From contig CM019721.1 of NCBI GenBank assembly GCA_009760885.1, positions 19,265,805 to 19,329,804 on the forward strand: a stretch of 64,000 nt of DNA, written 5' to 3'. The notes under the pieces are model-generated. The model was not told the origin of the DNA. It saw only the letters and a program-made list of their open reading frames with translations, and ran no database searches. This document shows positions 28,101-34,085 of the stretch, piece by piece (position 1 is the stretch's first letter; the number at the start of each line of letters is the position of its first letter). The position numbers and the translations under genes were made by a program. The DNA comes from Achatina immaculata (Eukaryota; Mollusca; Gastropoda; Stylommatophora; Achatinidae).

Positions 28101-30126
28101 AATTTGCCTGGGTACTGCCTGTACTGGGAATCGCTGCCGTAGTAACAGAACATCAGCTTCTGACCAGCGGAAAACGCCAGCAGAGAGGTAACAACACACA
28201 GCCATAACGCTAGATGCACCTGAATATATACAGTAGAAAGATAACGGTTAAAGCAACACTCCCAAGTCTTTAAAGCACATTGAAGGTACGGGTGTTAGAC
28301 ACACATTTTAAAGACCTTCGGCACATGAACGTGTGATGAGGTCAGTATTACACCTGGCCCGCATTTACCTTTCTGGATTTCTCTGGTGCCTATCTTTGGA
28401 GGCTGAGTGGACCCCCAGGGCCTTTTCTGGTGTGTAACAGAAAAAAAAATCCCAGTGGCGGAGCCCTGATAGCAGAAGATTAGTAAACCGAGCAGAAGAT
28501 ATATGTCAGCATTTCTCTACCAGTGGCTGCATGAAAAATATTCTCTTGATTTTGCCATGTTCCTTTCTTAACATCTTCCTTACACCTGATCAAAGAATCT
28601 TTTATACAAACTTATTTTGATTTCTAAATTTAGCGTCAGTCTTCGCAGAGGCACGTGGCTCGTGTAAAAAATGTTATAATTAATCACAGACAGACCTATC
28701 CGGAGACAAAAAAGGTCGACCACGTGAAACTCTAAAGAGAGGCCACATTAGTAGGCATAAAATCCCCCTGATGAGGTTGAAAAGCTCGCCGAAAACATGG
28801 CGAACTACTATGTGACATTTAACGGCACGGGAAGGATGTAAGATGTAAGATGTCCTATCCTGTCCTTGCTTTGTTGATTGACCAGGAAGGTTCGCCTTCT
28901 ATGTTATACCTTGTTCTCTGTTGGCAGAAGAGTAATATAGTGGTTGGAGTGTTCGTCTCTCACGAACAGGTTCGTGGTTCAAGACTGACCAGATGCGACC
29001 GAGTCATCCGGGCTGTAGAAATAGGTAATCGCACCCCCCCCCCCCCCTTCTCCTCACCCCCAGATCTGGGTATTAAAAGGCGGTCAGGTGTTGCCCTGGC
29101 CCTCAAATCAAGGAAAATATGGGCTCTAACTTTTGTATCCTTTAAGTTCCCTTAAGGCATGGAAGGAGTATTTTGTTCTCTTGGTATTTGAAAGCCTGAT
29201 AGCTGTCTTTCATTTTGACTGTTAACTCTTACATCTTGCAAATTTCAGGTGTCATTCTCTTTTTCGCCATGTCATTTTTTTATATTACAATAAAATACTT
29301 CACCAGAAGCAACATGGTAAACGAGGAAATTAAAAGCAGAGTACAGATAGGGAATAAAATATACTTTGCCTTGCAACAACTGTTAAAATCCAAAATCCTG
29401 TCCCAAAACACAAAAATAAGAGTAGCAATCTATAAAACAAATAAGACCAGCCGTCATGTATGGATCAGAAACGTGGAGTACAACAAAGAAATTAAAACAA
29501 CAATTGCGGATCTTTCAGAACAAGATCATAAGAAGAATCTTTGGGCCCATTAAGGATACCAACAGTGGAGAATGGAGAGCTATAAAGATCACTGAACTGA
29601 ACGGCTTATTTAAATCCCAACAAATTATAAATGTCTTGGCTGGCTAGTAGAAAGAATAGAAGAGAACAGACAAGCGAAAATGATGTATGCACAAGAGATG
29701 AAGGAAACAAGACCAAGGGGTAGACCAAGAGAGATGGAAAGACAATATAGAAGAGAATGTAAACGAAATTGGTGTCATCAAATGGAGAGAGAAGATTAGG
29801 AATAGAGAGGAATGGAGGCGAACTTTATTTGCAGCAATAAGCCTCAATGGCTCGGAAAGCTGAATAATAATAATAATAAAATACAACAAGTACTGCATTG
29901 CGTTCATTTCTAACTGTGAATTTTTCTAACAAAAACTGAAAAAAACACTTCTTTTCAGTATCCTATTTGCAGGAACGATAGAAGAACACAAATAGAAACA
30001 GATATAATTACGGAAGAGTAAATAAATGATGTAAGATTCAGACGATGAATAGAAGTAGTAGAAAAGACTGTATTGACTTTAAACCACTGTAATCTACAAC
30101 CTACTCACCCTTGTCTCCATTTTCAT
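377..30126 (-). CDS. Secreted GH18 chitinase-like gene, eight exons, 3' end outside window
   Basis: Whole-gene entry. Exons are 30109-30126, 27991-28219, 25882-26138, 23596-23720, 19919-20042, 19095-19152, 17800-17927 and 377-499 (1062 bases, 354 codons). Every junction has GT/AG and all phases agree. The protein begins with a signal peptide (residues 1 to about 24, hydrophobic LALWLCVVTSLLAFSA). It then reads through the GH18 barrel: YYGSDSQYR, THVIFAFV, LLAVGGW, DGLDMDWEFPG with catalytic acid E148, RLLLTLATAVG, VDYMLLMTYNFHGGW, GLATYGMSFTL, YTRQEGTLAYYE and NQWVGFDD. This is the order seen in secreted animal chitinases, which cut beta-1,4 N-acetylglucosamine polymers. The last barrel strand (usually ending MVW...DDF) and any chitin-binding domain must lie before position 1. 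Odd point: the usual MxYD motif reads MTYN. Activity is inferred from family; a chitinase-like lectin cannot be excluded. Confidence 0.93.
590..1022 (+). mobile_element. Family B 3' fragment
   Basis: Matches the 20.8-21.3 kb copy from the CIFPIAKYSCET region to AKFCKGHAND and a short ATGACTGACTG tail; several frame breaks. Immediately upstream (gene sense) of chitinase exon 8. Confidence 0.8.
1333..2440. repeat. 21-bp minisatellite, about 52 degenerate units
   Basis: Unit like GTGTATCTACACTTTAGATC plus one base. The period is a multiple of three, so frames reading (VYLHFRS)n stay open; not a gene. From 2441 to 2815 only A/T-rich sequence is seen. Confidence 0.9.
2815..3075 (+). mobile_element. 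Family C 3' fragment, degenerate
   Basis: Matches the family's final 250 bases (GGTGGCTTTGACATTTAGAT ... GTGGCTCGGAAAGCTGCTGA). No open frame of use. Lies before the 49-bp array. Confidence 0.65.
3119..4000. repeat. 49-bp minisatellite, about 18 units
   Basis: Unit begins GCGAAGCTGGAAATAGCAAG and includes TATGTATAGCAAAGTATCAA. Continues at 4626-4975 after the family A insertion. Confidence 0.92.
4001..4625 (+). mobile_element. Family A 3' fragment inside a 49-bp array
   Basis: Encodes the C-terminal part (ESWKTTKEIEKKLDSFEN, then GHLMRRNDQRITKQAIKWN and ALCDV stop) followed by ACGGCACGGGAAGGATATAAG. Near-identical 11-base flanks ATCA(A/G)TTCTCA at 3990-4000 and 4626-4636 look like a target duplication. 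The 49-bp minisatellite resumes on the far side. Confidence 0.85.
4626..4975. repeat. 49-bp minisatellite, continuation
   Basis: About seven more units of the array at 3119-4000, slightly more diverged (AACAACAAGACTTTTGTATA). Confidence 0.9.
4985..5080 (+). repeat. Dispersed family G 3' end
   Basis: GGCCTGCGTGCCCAGTTCTT then GAAAATAAAG and an (ATTC)-like tail. A poly(A)-signal-like AATAAA precedes a tetranucleotide tail, as in LINE 3' ends. Related ends occur at 24240-24325, 34965-35065, 41640-41735 (plus) and 60786-60905, 63390-63490 (minus). Confidence 0.65.
5570..5810. repeat. Degenerate 25-30-bp tandem units
   Basis: Units like GAGAGTCGGAGTCTTAGAGG repeated about seven times. The stretch before it (5080-5570) holds a (TTA)n run and unrecognised A/T-rich sequence. 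Confidence 0.6.
5885..5932 (-). mobile_element. Degenerate hAT-like terminus
   Basis: Reverse complement reads CCAGCCATTCTCAACCTTTT then a G/C-rich stretch, typical of hAT ends. Single end only. Confidence 0.4.
6180..6242. repeat. (AAT)n microsatellite
   Basis: About 20 units of AAT/AATAAC in chitinase intron 7. Confidence 0.9.
6560..6642 (-). mobile_element. hAT terminal remnant
   Basis: Reverse complement begins CAGTGGTTCTCAAAGAATGA. Followed on the plus strand by AAGTAGAGTTTTAGCTGGAG as at 9942, so both copies share a flank and probably spread together. Confidence 0.55.
6700..7680 (-). mobile_element. Decayed non-LTR reverse transcriptase end plus RNase H
   Basis: Minus strand: GTIRATLEYSMRAWATAS, NRLKRTSFNHLTTQLQQHHK, then frameshifts to WTHVNTDGSAKKAVNNGG, IAFVTDCRALLESLKITN and WVPSHCWIAGNEIADTLSKA. 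This is the order RT C-terminus, linker, RNase H. Stops and frameshifts show it is dead; a different family from the 32.7-33.5 kb element. Chitinase intron 7. Confidence 0.8.
7681..8704. other. Intronic stretch without recognised features
   Basis: A poly-G run at 7907-7919 and an A-run at 8368; otherwise no gene, element or repeat recognised. Lies in chitinase intron 7. Confidence 0.5.
8705..9880 (-). mobile_element. Family A non-LTR fragment
   Basis: Minus strand. EDLDFADDITLISDN, GCILSTLLFGIAIDF and LWRIFRLYGIPSK-like segments occupy 9440-9780; the C-terminal KISKGINNTLDSFENKCLRK region is at 8750-9215. Frames are broken. The 3' motif (CGTTAAAC... on the plus strand) is at about 8745. Lies in chitinase intron 7. 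Confidence 0.85.
9895..9942 (-). mobile_element. hAT terminal remnant
   Basis: Reverse complement begins CAGTGGTTCTCAACCTTTTC, a hAT-type inverted-repeat end. The other end is not found. It abuts sequence (AAGTAGAGTTTTATCTGGAG) that also follows the remnant at 6560-6642. Confidence 0.6.
9983..10574. mobile_element. Non-autonomous hAT element with 8-bp target duplication
   Basis: Ends are inverted: left CAGTGGTTCAAAATTAAC...CCGCGGACCCC, right (reverse complement) CAGTGATTTTGGTGGTCCGC. CAGTGGTT is a usual hAT terminus. Flanks CTTTAGAA (9975-9982) and CCTTAGAA (10575-10582) form an 8-base duplication with one mismatch, the hAT target length. No transposase frame inside; 592 bases; poly-C runs near both ends. 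Confidence 0.8.
10672..11012 (-). mobile_element. Family B 3' fragment
   Basis: Reverse-oriented; (CAGT)n tail at 10675-10690, then coding for KYFGHIKRHENLDKTVLEG and GKRKRGRPT in part. Chitinase intron 7. Confidence 0.8.
11035..11215 (-). mobile_element. SINE family 1, 5'-truncated
   Basis: Reverse copy of the body and 3' end only; the tRNA head is missing. Confidence 0.7.
11819..11947. repeat. 43-bp tandem repeat, three copies
   Basis: AGCTGGAGGCTGCGTATCAG...GGGGTCGA, near-identical. The 600 bases before it (11216-11818) show nothing recognised apart from a short (AT)n. Confidence 0.9.
12000..12440 (+). repeat. Dispersed family F, copy 1
   Basis: Shares long stretches with 46460-46880: CAACCACCTCTCACCCGGCG, GAGGTTTTCCGGTGAGAAAG, GACCACAGGCGTGAATTCAG; ends in a (GAA)n tail. 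No coding capacity recognised. Confidence 0.75.
12632..12975 (+). mobile_element. Family B 3' fragment
   Basis: From the NKYIHTTRT-type region to a (GACT)n tail at 12952-12970. A one-base insertion breaks KYFGH. Chitinase intron 7. Confidence 0.8.
13377..13645 (-). mobile_element. tRNA-derived SINE with (GAA)n tail (family 3)
   Basis: Minus strand: box A-like GCATGGTCTCAGGGTTAGAC and box B-like CAGATTCGAATCC, then a body ending TGGCAGTTCCAAGGAGATTG and (GAA)n. The last about 35 bases resemble the end of dispersed family E. Chitinase intron 7. Confidence 0.75.
14068..14390 (-). repeat. Dispersed family E, copy 1
   Basis: Sense direction ends ...GCTCGCAGTTCCAGG(GAA)n. Contains CCATGGTGGTGGAGTCTGAT and CAGGGACTGAAAAAATAGCC. 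Probably a SINE by its tail, but no clear tRNA head. Directly abuts the 55-bp array at 14392. Confidence 0.75.
14392..15315. repeat. 55-bp minisatellite with C-rich core, about 17 units
   Basis: Unit AAGAGTCTTCGCGCCCCCTC followed by CCATATCACACTAATAACAA and TACTTAGTCAT. Length varies by the number of C's. Starts exactly at the end of family E copy 1, whose last bases (GAGTCTTCGCGCC) match the unit. Confidence 0.93.
15316..15964. other. Intronic stretch without recognised features
   Basis: Chitinase intron 7; no splice-consistent GH18 sequence, element or repeat found. Confidence 0.5.
15965..16092. repeat. 42-bp tandem repeat, three copies
   Basis: GTCAGGATTATTGGAAACAT...GATGAAATGACGGTA. A CT-rich tract follows at 16105-16245. 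Confidence 0.85.
16600..16930 (+). repeat. Dispersed family E, copy 2
   Basis: Shares GTACCCCCAGTAACAGG, TGTGGAGTCTCTTAAAGAAG and CAGTTCGCAGTTACAGGGAG with the other copies; no GAA tail left. Confidence 0.7.
17127..17400 (+). mobile_element. tRNA-derived SINE (family 1)
   Basis: Box A-like TGGCTGAGTGGTTAAGAGC and box B-like GGGTTCAAGAACC spaced as in a tRNA, then T-run, a conserved body (CCCGGCCTCTAAAAATGGGC) and end ATGGAAACGGGGATTTTATC. Chitinase intron 7. Confidence 0.8.
17402..17545 (+). mobile_element. Family B 3' fragment following a SINE
   Basis: Last 140 bases of the family (CAGGGCATCTTGCTTACAAC, AGATGACTGACTG tail), directly after the tRNA-derived SINE at 17127-17400. Confidence 0.75.
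17800..17927 (-). CDS. Chitinase exon 7
   Basis: Acceptor GTTTACAG, donor GTAATT. It completes G271 and encodes LATYGMSFTLEDPRF, a Ser/Gly-rich stretch, then YTRQEGTLAYYE (to E313). Both motifs are hallmarks of the GH18 insertion domain. Phase 0 at its end matches exon 8. Confidence 0.95.
18880..19080. repeat. Degenerate tandem units in chitinase intron 6-5 region
   Basis: CAGTGTAACACAGCTCATCC recurs about every 65-75 bases around 18935, 19020 and (decayed) 19075, just downstream (gene sense) of exon 6. From 17930 to 18880 nothing else is recognised. Confidence 0.5.
19095..19152 (-). CDS. Chitinase exon 6
   Basis: A 58-base exon with acceptor TTGACAG and strong donor GTGAGT. It encodes T252-L270 (WAVNYWLSVGVPKSKILL) and the first base of G271. 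This matches the family's segment before the GLATYG strand. Confidence 0.92.
19400..19650. repeat. GACAGA-rich simple sequence
   Basis: Irregular GACAGACAGA/AGAAGGACAGA repeats in the 766-base intron between chitinase exons 5 and 6. Confidence 0.75.
19919..20042 (-). CDS. Chitinase exon 5 (MxYD-strand exon)
   Basis: Acceptor CTTTCAG, donor GTTAGA. It encodes Y211-Q251: YVDYMLLMTYNFHGGWDNQ then KYDEGISQRLCQ. In the family this strand normally reads MxYDxHG; here Asp is replaced by Asn (AAC). Tyr and the HG(G)W part are kept. Confidence 0.95.
20050..20290. other. Unassigned intronic sequence beside exon 5
   Basis: Short protein-like stretches in several frames (for example DEEIQASVKHENVRLMYSPQ) suggest a dispersed repeat fragment, but no family is recognised. 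Confidence 0.3.
20420..20760 (+). repeat. Dispersed family E, copy 3
   Basis: GTGGTGGAGTCTGCTAAAGA, CTCGCAGTTCCAGAGAGACA then a long (GAA)n-like tail to 20757. Chitinase intron 4. Confidence 0.75.
20828..21315 (-). mobile_element. Non-LTR family B, longest copy
   Basis: Minus strand encodes PIATYACETWTLNKTAEKRI, NISILQELNIEEGLLVKRIK and KYFGHIKHHDNLE, the C-terminal end of a reverse transcriptase protein. It continues into a region encoding DASAEGHLLHN-type sequence. The tail is a (TGAA)n run at 20829-20870. Other copies end in (TGAC)n. No catalytic part. Confidence 0.85.
21640..22085 (+). mobile_element. 3' fragment of RTE-like reverse transcriptase
   Basis: A 134-codon frame related to the C-terminus of the 37.6-39.3 kb element: FYGCEAWSMTKR, EMWFIRRMLKVPWTAK, then IGHFLRRGKLEHT and a final HGT stop. 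No catalytic part remains. A (TA)n microsatellite follows at about 22110-22140. Sits in chitinase intron 4. Confidence 0.85.
22185..22640 (+). mobile_element. Family A 3' fragment
   Basis: Same C-terminal region as at 4.0-4.6 kb (AESWKTTK, KQQPVSWVIRERRWTYVGHV), broken by an A-run, ending in the TTTAACGGCACGGGAAGG motif. Chitinase intron 4. Confidence 0.85.
22895..23060 (+). mobile_element. Small non-LTR C-terminal fragment (other family)
   Basis: Encodes TWRRTVEAEMSSMQRTWGT and IQRLAADRRGG, the pattern GRPKxTWRRTVExEM...TWG seen at the end of many animal RTE-like proteins. Chitinase intron 4, antisense. Confidence 0.6.
23098..23290 (-). mobile_element. Family A 3' end fragment
   Basis: Plus strand shows the reverse complement of the family 3' end (CTTCCCGTGCCGTTAAACGT) preceded by a (GGAT)n tract. 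Only the last 190 bases remain. Chitinase intron 4. Confidence 0.8.
23596..23720 (-). CDS. Chitinase exon 4
   Basis: Acceptor ...CATCAG, strong donor GTAAGT at 23595. It encodes T169-H209: TIYKTFEKEGRESGRER then LLLTLATAVG, the barrel strand after the catalytic loop. It ends in phase 2 (AA) and completes a Lys codon with the first base of exon 5. It lies between retroelement fragments and is easy to miss by length alone. Confidence 0.92.
23818..23970 (-). mobile_element. Family A 3' end fragment
   Basis: Second reverse-oriented copy of the 3' end (CCTTCCCATGCCGCTAAACG), 100 bases upstream of chitinase exon 4 on the minus strand. Confidence 0.8.
24040..24205. repeat. 18-bp tandem repeat
   Basis: About nine units of CTTATCTTACTACATTGA with variants. 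Chitinase intron 3. Confidence 0.85.
24235..24325 (+). repeat. Dispersed family G 3' end
   Basis: GTCAGACTGGTCTGCGTCCC then TTGAAAATAAAACG and GTTCGTTC; joined to the SINE at 24322. Confidence 0.6.
24322..24600 (+). mobile_element. tRNA-derived SINE (family 1)
   Basis: Copy with a good box B (GGGTTCAAGTCCC), body CACCCGGCCTCTAAAAATGG and end ATGGAAACGGGGATTTTTAG. Chitinase intron 3. Confidence 0.8.
24704..25398. repeat. 14-bp C/A-rich minisatellite, about 50 units
   Basis: Unit CACTATCCCCACCC with CACTACCCCCACCC variants; strongly strand-asymmetric, no G on the plus strand apart from CACTGC variants. Long (P/T/H)-rich frames are artefacts. Chitinase intron 3. Confidence 0.95.
25882..26138 (-). 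CDS. Chitinase exon 3 (catalytic DxxDxDxE exon)
   Basis: Acceptor TTCCAG, donor GTATGG. It encodes G83-R168: LYAQAVALKSRNPSLKILL, AVGGW, FAENALSYIRAAG and DGLDMDWEFPGSRDSPPEDK. D141, D144, D146 and the proton donor E148 of the GH18 signature are all present. The SPPEDKYQFTKLMR tail is typical of animal chitinases. Confidence 0.96.
26139..27990. other. Chitinase intron 2
   Basis: Apart from the family A fragment at 26775-26930 and a weak 60-bp repeat at 26185-26310 (GCTATATGACGTGGGTGCAT), no feature is recognised. Confidence 0.6.
26775..26930 (+). mobile_element. Family A 3' end fragment
   Basis: Bases for GIKSLDEVEKLAENRKTWR and the stop, then TTTAATGGCACGAGAAGG. In chitinase intron 2, antisense to the gene. 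Confidence 0.8.
27991..28219 (-). CDS. Chitinase exon 2 (signal core and first barrel strands)
   Basis: Acceptor TTCAG at its 5' side, donor GTACAG at 27990. It encodes residues 7-82 plus the first base of codon 83: signal core, predicted cleavage near AFSA/GQ, then KLMFCYYGSDSQYR (beta-1) and CTHVIFAFVNV (beta-2). It starts with GTG (Val), so the initiator must come from exon 1. Confidence 0.93.
28290..28520 (-). mobile_element. SINE family 1, reverse copy
   Basis: Body (TCTGGTGCCTATCTTTGGAG reversed) and part of the tRNA-like head (CCCAGTGGCGGAGCC reversed). Lies about 70 bases upstream (gene sense) of chitinase exon 2. Confidence 0.7.
28705..28850 (+). mobile_element. Family A 3' end fragment
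   Basis: Contains the DEVEKLAEN-coding stretch with a small deletion and ends in TTTAACGGCACGGGAAGG. In chitinase intron 1. Confidence 0.8.
28928..29195 (+). mobile_element. tRNA-derived SINE (family 2)
   Basis: Box A-like TAATATAGTGGTTGGAGTG and box B-like GTGGTTCAAGACTG, a poly-C run, a body related in part to family 1 (GGGCTCTAAC, TTAAGGCATGGAAGGAG). Chitinase intron 1. Confidence 0.65.
29300..29880 (+). mobile_element. Family C fragment, frame-broken
   Basis: Same region as 33.5-34.1 kb, beginning slightly earlier (NEEIKSRVQIGNKIYFALQQ). Frameshifted at the VMYGSETWSTTKK motif. Ends at a GGCTCGGAAAGCTGAATAAT stretch with an (AAT)n tail. Chitinase intron 1. Confidence 0.8.
30109..30126 (-). 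CDS. Chitinase exon 1 (start codon exon)
   Basis: Six codons (M-K-M-E-T-R) followed by a strong donor GTGAGT at 30108. It joins in phase 0 to exon 2, which opens directly in a signal-peptide core but has no ATG of its own. A second ATG is present at codon 3. The exon is tiny, but the donor and the fit to a headless signal peptide support it. Confidence 0.75.
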
Positions 30127-30230
30127 AACAACACAAAGCTTTAACTTACTCAACAGTTCCTCGACCTTTAAGTAGTCCGTCCCATGATGTTCAAACAAGG
30201 AAATCACACAGTATGCCAGAGAGCAAATTT

Positions 30231-30250
30231 CCTCCTAATATAAATAGTAG
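30231..30250 (-). promoter_or_regulatory. Possible TATA-like element of the chitinase gene
   Basis: On the minus strand an A/T run TATTTATATTA lies about 110 bases upstream of the exon 1 ATG. A start site about 30 bases downstream would give a 5' UTR of about 85 bases with one very short upstream reading frame. Weak evidence: position and composition only. Confidence 0.25.
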
Positions 30251-30336
30251 ACCAATGTAACAAGAGAAACTAGTAAGGATTACAGCAATTTATTTTCATT
30301 TCTATATATACTTTAAATGCCAGTACACTCCCTTAG

Positions 30337-30640
<304 letters not shown>

Positions 30641-30908
30641 TTCGTTCTTGCATCGTTTCAGCAAACAGGATACTCATACACATAAAAAGATTTTCTGACC
30701 AACCAAAAAAAAAATCATCTAATAATCAACCTAAGCGACTACCTGGACACGCCTTTCCATACCTGTATTGTTGGCTAGATTATATCAGCAGTAGTTTGTT
30801 TCCATAAACACCAAGTTTTGCAGTGACCAGCTCTGACGCAGTGATTCTGTTGACTTGTTCGTCATCACTCCCGCCCTGAAAGTAACTTTAAGAGAAAAAA
30901 AAATCTAA

Positions 30909-31060
30909 ACAATAAACAATACACTCCATTAATAAACAATACACTCTATTAATAAACAATACACTCTATTAATAAACAATACACTCAATTAATAAACAAT
31001 ACACTCTATTAATAAACAATACACTCTATTAATAAACAATACACTCTATTAATAAAAGAA
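30909..31060. repeat. 20-bp tandem repeat, about 7.5 units
   Basis: AATAAACAATACACTCTATT, near-identical copies. The 750 bases after it (31060-31816) show nothing firm. Confidence 0.92.
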
Positions 31061-31816
31061 TGGACATTTCAAGGCAGAAAGTTGAGGCCGTGGCATCGAA
31101 ACGAAACTTATACTAGACGCAACGTCCCAGCAAAGAATGCATGTAAAATGTATGACACAGAAATTTCATGCCATTTCATTTCTGCTCAAAAATTTGCAAC
31201 TTTGCAATTTCCCGTATACATATTCCTTGTTTTGGGAAGCTTATCAGAATTTCATACGCATCGTCCTTGAAGAATATAGCATGTATTTTGTCAAGCCGTC
31301 ATGTCAGAGCATGTCAAGTCGCCGGCCATGTGGGAAAACGTGACTTGAAAAAAAAGTAATGTTTTATTTATATTCCCCTCCAGTTTTTCCACACTACAAA
31401 TGTCTGTTCTTATCAGTTTTATAATGCAGAATGTACATGGGTCGTCTACAGTTTGACATAATCAGTGGGGATATGAGTCAGTATGTCTGACATGGTGATG
31501 GAGCCTGCGAAGAAGCCTGGCCCACTAATAAAGCCATTAAAAGCTCGTTTTCCATCAGGTATGAAGCTCGCGTCACATGATCTTCACTACAGCCAAGATT
31601 TTCGTGTAAACAGCTGTAACAACAACAGTAACAACAACCAGTACAAAGACTGCCTGGGTTGTGTCCTTCAGTCAGTCTGTACCTTCCACACGTGAATTTA
31701 TCTCTTAAGACAGCAGGCAAAGAAAATGGCTAATGCTGGTGCATGTGAATACGACGGGCCGACATATTTCCCGGGCTTCTATTTCCTGTACAGTTACGTC
31801 TACTTTCACCACTTAC

Positions 31817-31893
31817 CCTGGCAAACACTGACACGGGCGTGCTAGATGGTTGTAATGTTACATTACACGGAAACACAAGATCGTGAACAGTTA
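31817..31893 (-). CDS. Candidate short exon, Ig-like strand
   Basis: Acceptor TTTGACTGCAG and donor GTAAGT frame 77 bases that encode TVHDLVFPCNVTLQPSSTP and VSVFAR. The LVFPCNVTL stretch resembles an Ig-like B strand. No neighbouring exon was found and the frame upstream is unknown, so this may be chance. Confidence 0.22.
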
Positions 31894-32119
31894 CTGCAGT
31901 CAAAGTTCTAATTAACGTTCTTCGTGTTAACGTGCTTAATGGAATTTCTAGTGTTAACAGTTTGACACGGGCAAGAAAGAGGCTGATGTTAACAAAAGAT
32001 GAGGCTGATATTAACACATGTTGAGCAGATTTTGTCAGACCTTATCGCTGGAGACAATGATGGTGTATTTTATATGCCGATAATGCTATACAACATATCT
32101 TCCTATCTGTTTTATTTGC

Positions 32120-32480
32120 ATTACCTCTTCTTCTTCTTCTTTTTCTTCTTCTTCTCATCATCCTCCTATTCTTCTTCTTCTTCTCCTCATTATCCTCTTC
32201 TTCTTCTCTTCCTCTTCCTCTGCTTCTTCTTCTTCTTTTCTCCTCCCTTTCCTCCTCTTCTTCCTCCATTTCTTCTTCTTCTTCCTCCTCTTCTTCTTCT
32301 TCCCCTCCTCCTCCTCCTCTTCTGCTTCTTCTTCTTCTCTTCTTCCTCCTTTTATTCTTTCTTCCTCTTCTTCTCCTTCGCCTTCTATCTCTCTGGAACG
32401 GAGAGTCTAATATTCCTTGGAGGAATCGGAGTGAAGATGTCGAGGGACCAGGTTATAGCGATTATTTGTTCCAGTCCCTA
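32120..32480 (-). repeat. Family E fragment with expanded (GAA)n tail
   Basis: 32380-32480 matches the family's end in reverse; the 270-base CTT/CTC-rich tract at 32125-32395 looks like its expanded, degenerate tail. Confidence 0.6.
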
Positions 32481-32510
32481 AACGGACAACAACCTACAAT
32501 TATTATAATA

Positions 32511-32668
32511 AGACCAGCCGTCGTGTATGGATCAGAAACGTGGAGTATAACAACCTACAAAAACTATAATAAGACCAGCCGTCGTGTATGGATCAGAAAC
32601 GTGGAGTATAACAACCTACAAAAACTATAATAAGACCAGCCGTCGTGTATGGATCAGAAACTTGGACT
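32511..32668. repeat. 61-bp tandem repeat of family C sequence
   Basis: Units AAGACCAGCCGTCGTGTATG...CTATAAT, about 2.6 copies before the RNase H insertion and 1.7 after it (33549-33650). They correspond to the RPAVxYGSExWSxxTY part of family C. Confidence 0.88.
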
Positions 32669-32680
32669 ATAACAACCTAC

Positions 32681-33536
32681 TTCTTATTCTTCTTCGTTCG
32701 CATTGTCTGTCTATATCTGCAGTCCTGTCTCTTGGATAAATTTCACTGTTTTTTGTAATTCATGTATGGAACCATAGAGCTTATCTTCTTTAGTGGTTTC
32801 ACTGGGCCAGTAATTATTTCTCAGTGTCTCGTAGTTGATGCAGTTCTGGAGGATATGTTTCACAGTTTGGGGCACCTGGGGACATGTACATAGATTAGTA
32901 GTACCAACCTTAAACTTTGTATACATATGACTTCGGAGTCGGCTGTGTCCTGTTCGGAGACGGAAGATGGTGACTTGTTCCTTTCTGTTTAGCATGTGAT
33001 AGTCATCATGTGGTGGTGTTTGTGGCTTCCTGTAGGTTTTTATCATGCTTTTCTTCTGATTATAGGTGATTGGTATGTCTGGTTGCTCCATTTCAGTGCC
33101 CTCTTTGGCCAGATGGTCAGCTTTCTCATTGCCTGGTATCCCACAGTGGGAGGGAATCCACTGCAAAGTGACTCCATGTTGTAAGCCAATTTTTGATAAG
33201 GCATCCTTAAGGTCTGGTAGTTTGCTGCACTGAAGAGCTTCTAGTACTGATCTTGCATCTGTGAGAATTACTACGGGGCATGTATCAGTTCTGAAGTCTG
33301 ACAGGTTTTCAACTGCAGCAATAATTGCCATAACTTCTGCATCATAGTTGTTGCAGTATTTTCCAGTGGGTATGTAAATCTTGTCAGTGGTGTTGTTTGG
33401 ATATTCAATATATGCTCCTGCCCCTCCATTCTTTATGGCATTATGTGCAGATCCGTCTGTATACACACGTATCCAGGTGTCACATGGATATTTGTCATCT
33501 AGCACACTAAGTGTGGCTGTTGATCTTACAAGACTG
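32681..33536 (-). mobile_element. Non-LTR C-terminal RNase H insertion with target duplication
   Basis: A 264-codon frame (32711-33505) encodes a type I RNase H domain: YTDGSA (D17), YDAEVMAI (E57), ILTDARS (D83), WIPSHCGIPGNEKAD (H120, D130). All DEDD acidic residues are present. It is followed by the usual FRLRTGHSRLRSH and CTCPQVPQTVKHIL end of such polyproteins. No ATG: it is a 5'-truncated 3' piece, tail CGAAGAAGAATAAGAA. ATAACAACCTAC flanks it at 32669-32680 and 33537-33548. It splits a 61-bp array of family C sequence. Confidence 0.88.
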
Positions 33537-34085
33537 ATAACAACCTACACAAACTATAATAAAACCAGCCGTCATGGATGGATCAGAAACTTGGAGTACA
33601 ACAATCTACAAAAATTATAATAAGACCAGCTGTCATGTATGGATCAGGAGCGTGGAGTACAAGAAAGAAAGATGAACAACAAATGCAGATCTGCGAGAAC
33701 AAGATCCTAGGAAGAATCTTTAGGCACATAAAGGATACCAATAGTGAAGAATGGAAAGCTAGAAAGAACACTGAACTGAACAGCTTATTTAAATCCCAAC
33801 GAATTATAAATGTCTTGAAACTGAACAAACTACGCTGCCTGGGGCATGTAGAAAGAATGGAAGAGAACAGACAAGCGAAAATGATGTATGCACAAGAGAT
33901 GAGGGAAAAAAGACCAAGGGGTAGACCAAGACAGAGGTGGAAAGACAACATAGAAGAGGATATAAAAGAAGTTGATGTCACCAACTGGAGAGAGAAGATT
34001 AAGCATAGAGAAGAATGGAGGCGAACTTTATCTGTAGCAATGAGCCTTAATGGCTCGGAAGGCTGAAGAAGAAGAAGAAGAAGAA
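33537..34085 (+). mobile_element. Non-LTR family C, C-terminal fragment
   Basis: A 162-codon frame with VMYGSGAWSTRKKDEQQMQI, GHVERMEENRQAKMMYAQ and RPRGRPRQRWKDNIEED, stop after LNGSEG, then a (GAA)n tail. This is the C-terminal end of a non-LTR polyprotein; catalytic YADD region absent. Its 5' part contains 61-bp tandem units shared with 32511-32680 across the RNase H insertion. Confidence 0.85.
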
